Source of the DNA: Burkholderiales bacterium UBA1834
GTDB lineage: Bacteria; Pseudomonadota; Gammaproteobacteria; Burkholderiales; Burkholderiaceae_C
Direction of reading: 5' to 3'
Assembly (NCBI GenBank): GCA_002339015.1
Contig: DDJC01000010.1
Span: 418-7,285 of the forward strand
Length of the DNA stretch: 6,868 nt
Shown one piece after another: positions 1 through 5,463 of the stretch. Each line of letters starts with the position of its first letter. The stretch's first letter is position 1. The notes under the pieces were generated by a model. The model searched no databases. It was given only the letters and a program-made list of their open reading frames with translations, and had not been told where the DNA came from. A program made the position numbers and the translations under genes.

Positions 1-828
1 GCCGAGGGCGAGCGCTACCTGCCCTACGCCCGCCAGGTACTGCAGGCCCTGCGCGAGGGGCACGAGCAACTGCACCAGGCGCGCAAGGAACTGCGCGGCC
101 TGCTGCAGATCGCGGCGCCCTCCGACCTGGGCCGCAATGTGCTGCTGCCCTGGTTCACGGCATTTCGGCGCCAGCATCCCAAGCTGACCTTGCGGCTGTT
201 CCTGTCGGACCGGGTGGCCGATGTGTTCCGCGAGCCGGTGGACGTGGCCATCCGCTACGGCACGCCGGAGGATGCGAGCTACGTGGCGCTGCCGCTGGCG
301 CCCCAGAATCGCCGCGTGCTGGTCGCCTCACCCGGCTACCTGGAGCGGCACGGCAGGCCGGAGACACTGGCCGACCTGCAGCGCCATGATTGCCTGTTCT
401 ACCTGCTGGGCGGCCGTGTCTACGACAAATGGGTGTTCCACGACGGCGGGCAGCGCGTGGTGGCCCATGTACGCGGCCCACTGCAGGCCGACGATGCAGA
501 TGTGGTGCACCGCCTGGCGCTCGACGGCGAGGGTGTCATCTACAAGTCCTGGCTGGACGTGGCCGAGCACGTGCGCACTGGTCGGCTGGAGGTGCTGCTG
601 CCGCAACTCACGGGCGAGGCGACACCCTTGCACCTGGTGTGCCCGCACCGCCAGCAGTTCTCGCCAGCGGTGCAGTTGCTGCACCAGCTGCTCAGGCAGC
701 GGTGCGAGGCCGTGGCCATGCCGCCGGTCACACCGGATCCGGGATCCAGTTCCCGTGAAAGCCCAGCGGCACCCGCGCCGGCAGGTGCACCACCGCCTGC
801 GGCGGCCCGGCCACGTCGGCCGCGTTGA
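1..828 (+). CDS. LysR-family transcriptional regulator, C-terminal part (5' end outside window)
   Basis: The frame is open from base 1 to the TGA at 826-828 (275 visible residues), so the N-terminal winged-helix DNA-binding domain, about 60 residues in this family, lies before the window. Visible residues 1-33 are the end of the linker helix (AEGERYLPYARQVL...). Residues 34 to about 235 form the LysR substrate-binding domain: it opens with GLLQIAAPSDLGRN and contains the signatures FREPVDVAIRYG, VASPGYLERHG and LALDGEGVIYKSW, then RTGRLEVLLP. This resembles the CrgA-like LysR group. Such proteins bind DNA as tetramers and respond to small molecules, but the ligand here is unknown. The family fold should end near LLRQRCEAV (residues 231-238). 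The last 35 or so residues are Pro/Ala/Arg-rich and lie almost wholly in the part that overlaps the convergent oxygenase gene. Family call is firm; the regulated target is not visible. Confidence 0.93.
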   Translation, partial: AEGERYLPYARQVLQALREGHEQLHQARKELRGLLQIAAPSDLGRNVLLPWFTAFRRQHPKLTLRLFLSDRVADVFREPVDVAIRYGTPEDASYVALPLAPQNRRVLVASPGYLERHGRPETLADLQRHDCLFYLLGGRVYDKWVFHDGGQRVVAHVRGPLQADDADVVHRLALDGEGVIYKSWLDVAEHVRTGRLEVLLPQLTGEATPLHLVCPHRQQFSPAVQLLHQLLRQRCEAVAMPPVTPDPGSSSRESPAAPAPAGAPPPAAARPRRPR

Positions 829-2143
829 GCACCACGAAATCCGTCGTGCCCGTGTTCATGTCGGTCACATAGCAGACCAGCCAGCCGTCGTTCTCGGCGG
901 CATCGGGTGTGCGCGGCACGAACACGGCCTCGCTGGGGATGCGCCCCAGGCCGAACCTGTGAACCGCATGCTTGCCTGTCGCCAGGTCATAGGCGTTCAA
1001 TTGCTGCGCCAGCGAGAAATCGAAGTCGAAGCCCACGGTGTAGGCGTGGCGGTAGGGGCGACCGGTCAGGCGCTCGTCGAAGCGCGGGAACTCCTGGCGG
1101 CCGTCGTGCAGCACCTCACGTACCACGTCGCTGCGGTGGGGGCTGATCGTCCAGCGCTCGAAGGTGATCTTCTGGTTGTCCGTCTCGGGGCCTACCCTGG
1201 AGCGGTCGAACATGCGGTGGTGCACCACCACATCGAGCAATACGCCGCCATCGGCCGTGTCCTGCGCATTGCAGGGGTGGAACACGTAGCAAGGCTCCAC
1301 GTTGAACCAGCGCATGTCCCTGGCCTCACCCTTGAGCGGCAACAGGCCCACACGGGCGGGATGCCGGTCGTTCCAGGCGTAGGGCATGCTGTTGCCGCGC
1401 AGTACGCGGTTCAGCGAGAAGGTCACGGGCAAATCCAGCACCACGATCTGGCTGCGGGTGATGGCGCAGTCGTGGATCATGGGGCCGTGGCTCACGGGGA
1501 TGTCGACCAAGCGAGCAAACTGGCCGGCGGCATCGATCTCCACGTGCTGCACGCGGCGCTGGTCCAGCGCGTCGTAGCAGATGGCGTGCAGCGAGCCTGT
1601 ATCCGGATCGCGGTGAGGGTGGGCTGTGAAGCCTCGCAGCACATCGCTGTCGAAGAGGCCATGGCGCACTGTCTCGAGTTCGCCGTCGAGCTGCACGGGC
1701 AGCATGCCGGCCTCCACCGAGGCCCACACACGCCCGGCGTGGCCGAATACGTTCGTGTTGACCGTGTCCGCCACGCCACGGCGCGGCCCGGGTGCCAGCG
1801 GCCTGCCCTGGGCGCGGCGCACGCTGTCGGTACCGACCCAGCGGTTGCGGTACCAGAGCGCCTCGCCATCGGCCAGACGCAGGCCGTGCACCATGCCGTC
1901 CCCGGCAAACCAGTGGTACAGGCCCGGGTTGTCCACGTGGATCGGGTTGGGGCCGATGCGGGCGTACAGACCGTTGAGTTCACGGGGCAAGTCGCCTGTG
2001 ACCCTCAAACGCGTTTCGGTCACCTCATCAAGCACCGGCGCGAAAGGCCCCTCCAGGTAGATGTTGGACGCCTGGTAGGGCTGGCGCTGGCGAACCCAGC
2101 GGCTGATCCATCCAACGGTGCGTTCGGCAAGGTTGCGTGACAT
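728..2143 (-). CDS. Carotenoid oxygenase family protein (RPE65/CCD-type non-heme iron dioxygenase)
   Basis: A complete 471-aa protein of the carotenoid cleavage oxygenase family (Pfam PF03055 type), which uses Fe(II) and O2 to split a C=C bond and give two carbonyl products. The four expected iron ligands are present: H175 (in TAHPH), H224 (in MIHDCA), H289 (in VFHPCNA) and H463 (in GFHGNW). Likely second-shell glutamates are E144, E351 and E405. Other family signatures are ELNGLYARIGPNP (55-67), HWFAGDGMVHG (77-87) and the C-terminal RVPLGFHGNWIPDP. Length is normal for the family. No signal peptide is seen, so it is probably cytoplasmic or membrane-associated. The start at 2143 is chosen because GGAG lies 6 nt upstream on the minus strand and conserved family sequence begins soon after; the frame stays open further upstream only as a shadow of the TetR gene. 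No carotenoid biosynthesis genes are nearby. The residue before E144 is Val, whereas stilbene-cleaving relatives carry Lys there, so a carotenoid or apocarotenoid substrate is favoured by inference only. Confidence 0.93.
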   Translation of the reverse strand: MSRNLAERTVGWISRWVRQRQPYQASNIYLEGPFAPVLDEVTETRLRVTGDLPRELNGLYARIGPNPIHVDNPGLYHWFAGDGMVHGLRLADGEALWYRNRWVGTDSVRRAQGRPLAPGPRRGVADTVNTNVFGHAGRVWASVEAGMLPVQLDGELETVRHGLFDSDVLRGFTAHPHRDPDTGSLHAICYDALDQRRVQHVEIDAAGQFARLVDIPVSHGPMIHDCAITRSQIVVLDLPVTFSLNRVLRGNSMPYAWNDRHPARVGLLPLKGEARDMRWFNVEPCYVFHPCNAQDTADGGVLLDVVVHHRMFDRSRVGPETDNQKITFERWTISPHRSDVVREVLHDGRQEFPRFDERLTGRPYRHAYTVGFDFDFSLAQQLNAYDLATGKHAVHRFGLGRIPSEAVFVPRTPDAAENDGWLVCYVTDMNTGTTDFVVLNAADVAGPPQAVVHLPARVPLGFHGNWIPDPV

Positions 2144-2149
2144 GGTGAT

Positions 2150-2153
2150 CTCC
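2150..2153 (-). promoter_or_regulatory. Ribosome binding site of the carotenoid oxygenase gene
   Basis: On the minus strand GGAG sits 6 nt before the ATG at 2143. This selects that start over the much longer open frame that continues upstream, antisense to the TetR gene. Confidence 0.75.
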
Positions 2154-2229
2154 AGGCTGATGTGACTGCGGAACCACCGCCCCTGCCTCGCGACACTGCG
2201 GTGCGTGACCTGGCGGGCTTGGATGTGTA

Positions 2230-2243
2230 CAGTGACAACACTG
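2230..2243. repeat. Short perfect inverted repeat at the predicted oxygenase transcription start
   Basis: CAGTG-ACAA-CACTG is a perfect 5-bp inverted repeat with a 4-nt loop. It begins about two bases downstream of the predicted minus-strand transcription start (near 2245). It could be part of an operator or a small hairpin at the 5' end of the oxygenase mRNA. The 8-mer ACACTGCG that includes its right arm (2238-2245) occurs again at 2193-2200, within the leader. Confidence 0.35.
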
Positions 2244-2251
2244 CGATCACC

Positions 2252-2280
2252 AATGTACCCATCGATGTATACGTTGTCAA
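2252..2280 (-). promoter_or_regulatory. Predicted sigma-70 promoter of the carotenoid oxygenase gene
   Basis: Reading the minus strand, a perfect -35 box TTGACA (plus positions 2275-2280) is followed after 17 nt by TACATT (2252-2257), which matches 4 of 6 bases of TATAAT including the first A and last T. Transcription would start near 2245, giving a leader of about 100 nt before the ATG at 2143. The -35 box lies inside the right copy of the 18-bp direct repeat, so a regulator bound there would compete directly with RNA polymerase. Confidence 0.6.
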
Positions 2281-2281
2281 C

Positions 2282-2938
2282 ATGACGACCAAGCTTCTTT
2301 CCTCCCTCCCTGAGCCCGGCGTGGACAAGCCCGCCTACCACCATGGCAACCTGCGGGCGGCGCTGATCGAAGCCGGCCTGCAGGCCCTGCGGGACAAGCC
2401 TGCGCACGAACTCAGCCTGCGCGACCTGGCTCGCCAGGTCGGCGTCTCGGCCAATGCCGCCTACCGACACTTCGCTGACAAGGAAGCCTTGTTGATGGCC
2501 CTGGCAGCCGAAGGGTTCCGCCGCTTTGCCATTGCCCAGGGCCAGGCGGCAGCCCGGGGCGACACCCCGCAGAGCATGTTCGAGAAAGCCGGGCAGGCCT
2601 ACGTACGCTTTGCCCGGGACAATGCGGCCCTGTTCCAGCTGATGTTCGGCCGCTTTCCCGCCCAAGGGCGCAGCCCCGAGTTGGTCGAGACCTGTGAGGC
2701 GGCCTTCTCCGGGCTGACAGGCCTGGCGGCCATGCACGCCGGGCTCCCGCAGGACCATCCCGCCGTGCAGATGCGTGCCCTGGTGGCCTGGAGCTTCGTG
2801 CACGGCCTGAGCCACCTCGTGCTCGATGGCCAGCTCGACCGGTTCAGCGACGACATTGACGCGCTGGTCGATGTGCTGATCGCCCAACTGGGTGCAGCGG
2901 CCCTGCCCGCCCTGAACGCCGCCAACGCCCGGGCTTGA
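2282..2938 (+). CDS. TetR/AcrR-family transcriptional regulator with WHG-type C-terminal domain
   Basis: A 218-aa DNA-binding regulator. The N-terminal TetR helix-turn-helix covers about residues 20-70: HHGNLRAALIEAGLQAL (helix 1), then LSLRDLARQVGVSANAAYRHF (HTH) and the usual DKEALLMAL. The C-terminal ligand-binding and dimer domain carries W170 and H174-G175 in AWSFVHGLSHLVLDG, the hallmark of the WHG-type TetR C-terminal domain. It is divergent from the carotenoid oxygenase gene with 138 bp between the two starts, so it probably represses that gene and itself, with a substrate or product of the oxygenase as inducer; this is inference. The ATG at 2282 is preferred because the family homology begins about 18 residues later. 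A GTG at 2162 would add 40 residues of non-family sequence read from the promoter region. No Shine-Dalgarno sequence precedes 2282, so translation may be leaderless or weak. Family call is firm, start moderate. Confidence 0.9.
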   Translation: MTTKLLSSLPEPGVDKPAYHHGNLRAALIEAGLQALRDKPAHELSLRDLARQVGVSANAAYRHFADKEALLMALAAEGFRRFAIAQGQAAARGDTPQSMFEKAGQAYVRFARDNAALFQLMFGRFPAQGRSPELVETCEAAFSGLTGLAAMHAGLPQDHPAVQMRALVAWSFVHGLSHLVLDGQLDRFSDDIDALVDVLIAQLGAAALPALNAANARA

Positions 2939-2997
2939 TCCTGATCAGCTTGGGCAGCGATTCCGCCTTATTTTCAGTCGGCATCCCCCTGCCCCGC

Positions 2998-3024
2998 TCA
3001 AGTCACGCTTGCGCGTGTCGAAAA
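2998..3024 (+). promoter_or_regulatory. Predicted sigma-28 (FliA) promoter of the chemoreceptor gene
   Basis: TCAAGTCA (2998-3005), an 11-nt spacer, then GTCGAAAA (3017-3024). Against the enterobacterial FliA consensus TAAAGTTT-N11-GCCGATAA this matches 5/8 and 6/8 with exactly the expected spacing. It lies 69 nt before the start codon of a chemoreceptor gene, a typical late-class flagellar regulon member. No comparable sigma-70 promoter was noticed in the 155-bp gap 2939-3093, which otherwise holds only a small palindrome (CTGATCAG, 2941-2948) and no terminator for the TetR gene. Confidence 0.5.
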
Positions 3025-3093
3025 GCAGGCAGCGTTCGGCGGCTTGACGCGAACGGATGACGGGCCCATTGCTGCGCCCCTGGGGATGAAACC

Positions 3094-4650
3094 ATGGTTT
3101 TGACGGAATTGATGCGACGTTTCACGATTCGCCTGCGCATGCAGGGTGCCATCGTGACCGTGCTGTTGCTGCTCTCGATGGTGGGGGGCGCAGGCCTGTA
3201 CGGCATGTTCAGGATCCAGCACCTGAGCGACGACTTCAGGCACCACGCCTTCGAGGAGACACAGACGCTGTCGCACCTGCGCGAGGTGATCGGCCAGATG
3301 CGCCGGCACGAAAAGCAGATGGTCATGATGTCCGGCCATGCCGACGAGGTGCAGCGTGCACTTCAGGCCTGGCGCGAGTCGGTCAAGCAGCTCCAGGCCC
3401 TGTCGGCCCACATGATCGAGGGCGACGAGGACGACGACAACGCCATCCTGCGCGCCAGCGCGCCACGCATCACGGACTACCAGCAGGCCATCGAAGCCGC
3501 ACAGGCCGATCTGAGCACCGGCACCCTGAGCGCCACCGAGGCGTACGGCAAGCTCAAGGAGGCCATGCAGAAGGCCGACGGCCTGGACACCATGGTCGCT
3601 GACATCGAGAAGGTGCTGCAAAACGAGGCCAACGAGGCGCTGGCCGAGCAGGAGCGGGCCGTCGACTTCACTGAGGCGCTGTTCATCGCCGCCGTGCTCA
3701 TCGCGGTGGTCGTGGTGGTCCCGCTGACCCTGCTCAACCAGGTCTCCATCTGCCGCCCCATCCTGGATGCCCAGCAGTTGGCCAACCGCATCGCCCGGGG
3801 CCACCTGGACAACCGCATCGACGCCAGCGGCCAGGACGAAACCGCGCAGTTGCTGATCAGCCTGGGTGAGATGCAGCGTGCGCTGCGCACCCTGGTGGGC
3901 GAGGTGCGCGAATCGGCCGAGTCCATTTCCACCGCGTCCAGCGAAATCGCCAGCGGCAACATGGACCTGTCCAGCCGCACCGAGAGCACGGCCTCCAGCC
4001 TGCAGCAAACGGCCAGCTCCATGGATCAGCTCACCGGCACCGTGCAGCACAGCGCGCAGGCCGCCGGCCAGGCCAACCAGCTCGCCGGTCAGGCAGCCGA
4101 TGCGGCCCGCCGTGGCACCACCCTCATGGACGAGGTGGTCAGCAACATGGGCGAGATCGACACCGCCAGCCGCCGCATCAACGAGATCATCGGTGTGATC
4201 GACGGCATCGCCTTCCAGACCAACATCCTGGCCCTGAATGCTGCGGTGGAAGCCGCCCGCGCCGGTGAGCAGGGCCGTGGCTTCGCCGTGGTCGCGGGTG
4301 AAGTGCGCTCCCTGGCCCAGCGCAGTGCGCAGGCAGCCAAGGAGATCAAGACATTGATCAGCGCCTCGGGCGAGAAGGTCAACTCCGGCACCCGCCTGGT
4401 CAACGACGCTGGCGCCACCATGCACGAGATCATGAGCAGCGTGGAACACGTGAGCAGCATCATCACAGAGATCACCACATCGTCGAACGAGCAGAGCCAG
4501 GGCATCGGCCAGGTGAACCAGGCCGTGAGCGAGCTCGACCAGATGACGCAGCAGAACGCCGCGCTGGTGGAGCAATCGGCCGCTGCCGCCGCCAGCCTGC
4601 GCGAACAGGCCGACCGCCTGAGCCGCTCGATCTCCTCTTTTGCGCTGTGA
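3094..4650 (+). CDS. Methyl-accepting chemotaxis protein (transmembrane chemoreceptor)
   Basis: A 518-aa chemoreceptor of Tsr-like layout. TM1 is at about residues 18-38; a periplasmic, mostly helical domain of about 155 residues follows, probably a four-helix-bundle sensor with an acidic patch at 109-115. TM2 is at about 195-214, and a HAMP linker starts at CRPILDAQQLANRI (220-233). The cytoplasmic signalling coiled coil fills the rest. Its hairpin tip, at about 369-412, contains the near-invariant IDGIAFQTNILALNAAVEAA and GRGFAVVAGEVRSLAQRSA, which contacts CheA and CheW. Candidate methylation pairs are Q304-Q305 (in SLQQTAS) and E493-Q494 (in ALVEQSA); the Gln residues would need CheB deamidation. 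There is no C-terminal NWETF-type CheR tether; the protein ends SISSFAL. The start at 3094 has GGGGA 7 nt upstream; M7 (3112) is a possible alternative. cheW follows 171 bp downstream with no clear terminator between them. The ligand cannot be predicted. Confidence 0.96.
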   Translation: MVLTELMRRFTIRLRMQGAIVTVLLLLSMVGGAGLYGMFRIQHLSDDFRHHAFEETQTLSHLREVIGQMRRHEKQMVMMSGHADEVQRALQAWRESVKQLQALSAHMIEGDEDDDNAILRASAPRITDYQQAIEAAQADLSTGTLSATEAYGKLKEAMQKADGLDTMVADIEKVLQNEANEALAEQERAVDFTEALFIAAVLIAVVVVVPLTLLNQVSICRPILDAQQLANRIARGHLDNRIDASGQDETAQLLISLGEMQRALRTLVGEVRESAESISTASSEIASGNMDLSSRTESTASSLQQTASSMDQLTGTVQHSAQAAGQANQLAGQAADAARRGTTLMDEVVSNMGEIDTASRRINEIIGVIDGIAFQTNILALNAAVEAARAGEQGRGFAVVAGEVRSLAQRSAQAAKEIKTLISASGEKVNSGTRLVNDAGATMHEIMSSVEHVSSIITEITTSSNEQSQGIGQVNQAVSELDQMTQQNAALVEQSAAAAASLREQADRLSRSISSFAL

Positions 4651-4688
4651 AAAAAGGCGCCTGCCAGGCATTCGACAGCCGCCAGGGT

Positions 4689-4715
4689 TTCAGTTTTCCC
4701 GATTCCGTCCGATAG
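4689..4715 (+). promoter_or_regulatory. Predicted sigma-28 (FliA) promoter of cheW
   Basis: TTCAGTTT (4689-4696), an 11-nt spacer, then TCCGATAG (4708-4715), matching the FliA consensus at 6/8 and 6/8 positions with exact spacing and an intact CCGATA core. It lies in the 171-bp gap between the chemoreceptor and cheW genes and would give a leader of about 100 nt. It is the stronger of the two sigma-28-like sites in the window. Confidence 0.6.
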
Positions 4716-4821
4716 TCACAGAAGTTGCTGCCAGGCGCAGATTGCACTGAGGCAGCTGACTGTCCAAATGGGTCGGTCGTGCCCAACTCCCACGGCCCCA
4801 TCACCCCGCCAGCGAGGCCCC

Positions 4822-5406
4822 ATGGAAACCGCACAAGCTCAAAACACGCAAGCCGGCTCGCAACGCGCCGCCGCCGGGATCTCCGGTTTTGGCCCCAAGG
4901 GCCTGACGCCCAGGCAGCCCACCCGCCAGGGCAGCGCCGGCCGCGAGTTCCTTACCTTCCGCCTGGGCAACGAGGAATATGGCATCGACATCCTGAAGGT
5001 GCAGGAAATCCGCTCCTACGAGCCGCCCACCAAGATCGCCAACGCCCCGTCCTACCTCAAGGGCGTGGTGAACCTGCGGGGCGTGATCGTGCCCATCGTC
5101 GACCTGCGCGTGAAGTTCAACTGCCTCAACGAGCAGGGTGAGGCCGAGATCAACAGCTTCACGGTCGTGATCGTGCTCAACGTCAAGGGCCGCGTGGTCG
5201 GTGCCGTCGTGGATTCGGTGAGCGACGTGATGCAGCTCAACGACCAGACCATCCAGCCTGCGCCCGAGATGAGCTCATCCATCGTCGACACGTCCTACAT
5301 CACGGGCATCGCCAACGTGAGCGACCGCCTGCTGATCCTGATGGACATCGAATCGCTGATGAGCAGCGCCGAGATGGGCCTGATCAACGCGCTGGCCGAT
5401 CGCTGA
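4822..5406 (+). CDS. cheW: Chemotaxis coupling protein CheW
   Basis: A 194-aa CheW, the SH3-like adaptor that links chemoreceptors to the histidine kinase CheA in chemosensory arrays. The CheW domain spans about residues 41-183: REFLTFRLGNEEYGIDILKVQEI (41-63), PSYLKGVVNLRGVIVPIVDLR (76-96, including the conserved R86 of the NLRG motif), VVGAVVDSVSDVM (125-137) and LLILMDIESLM (170-180). The first 40 residues are a Gln/Ala/Gly/Pro-rich, probably disordered extension; the core alone is E. coli CheW-sized. The start at 4822 is chosen because GAGG lies 4 nt upstream. An in-frame ATG at 4768 would add 18 more low-complexity residues without good support. The gene has its own sigma-28-like promoter, lies downstream of a chemoreceptor gene and is closed by a strong intrinsic terminator. 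No cheA, cheY, cheR or cheB is within the window, so CheA must be encoded elsewhere. Confidence 0.96.
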   Translation: METAQAQNTQAGSQRAAAGISGFGPKGLTPRQPTRQGSAGREFLTFRLGNEEYGIDILKVQEIRSYEPPTKIANAPSYLKGVVNLRGVIVPIVDLRVKFNCLNEQGEAEINSFTVVIVLNVKGRVVGAVVDSVSDVMQLNDQTIQPAPEMSSSIVDTSYITGIANVSDRLLILMDIESLMSSAEMGLINALADR

Positions 5407-5426
5407 ACCAACAACGCGCTCATGCC

Positions 5427-5458
5427 AAGCCGCCCCGCGCAAGGCCGGGCGGCTTTTT
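5427..5458 (+). terminator. Rho-independent terminator after cheW
   Basis: AAGCCGCCC (5427-5435) and GGGCGGCTT (5447-5455) form a perfect 9-bp GC-rich stem with an 11-nt loop, followed by a T run at 5454-5458. It starts 20 nt after the cheW stop codon. Read in the opposite direction there is almost no U tract, so it serves cheW rather than the convergent permease gene. Confidence 0.9.
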
Positions 5459-5463
5459 CATGC

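Larger units (their letters stand above)
2222..2281. repeat. Pair of 18-bp direct repeats 42 bp apart, candidate TetR operator sites
   Basis: GATGTGTACAGTGACAAC (2222-2239) and GATGTATACGTTGTCAAC (2264-2281) match at 14 of 18 positions. They start 42 bp apart, about four helical turns, so proteins bound to both would lie on the same face of the DNA. The right copy covers the -35 box of the oxygenase promoter and ends at the base before the TetR start codon. It contains two short palindromes, GTATAC (2267-2272) and GTTGTCAAC (2273-2281). The left copy lies just downstream of the predicted oxygenase transcription start. A further TGTAC lies between them at 2254-2258. The placement fits negative control of both genes by the adjacent TetR protein; binding itself is inferred. 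Confidence 0.5.

Noticed and set aside
733..742. Perfect palindrome CCGGATCCGG in the LysR/oxygenase overlap
   Set aside because: It falls in the last codons of the oxygenase (Asp-Pro), is GC-rich and short, has no T tract, and is likely chance.
221..2140. A 639-codon open frame on the plus strand opposite the carotenoid oxygenase gene
   Set aside because: The real gene on the other strand has all catalytic motifs and a good ribosome binding site. The antisense frame has no recognisable domain and is the usual stop-poor shadow of high-GC coding sequence.
2144..2887. Upstream continuation of the oxygenase frame by 248 codons, antisense to the TetR gene
   Set aside because: It crosses the promoter region and the TetR gene, shows no family homology, and the GGAG plus ATG at 2143 gives a normal-length enzyme.
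2998..4671. A 557-codon open frame on the minus strand opposite the chemoreceptor gene
   Set aside because: The sequence is His/Leu/Gly-rich without domains and mirrors the chemoreceptor's codon bias. The plus-strand protein is unmistakable.
4649..4674. Possible terminator just after the chemoreceptor gene (A run next to GGCGCCTGCCAGGC)
   Set aside because: In the gene's direction there is no T run after the stem, and the best pairing (GCCTG-C-CAGGC) has an impossibly small loop. The T run would exist only on the minus strand, where no gene ends.
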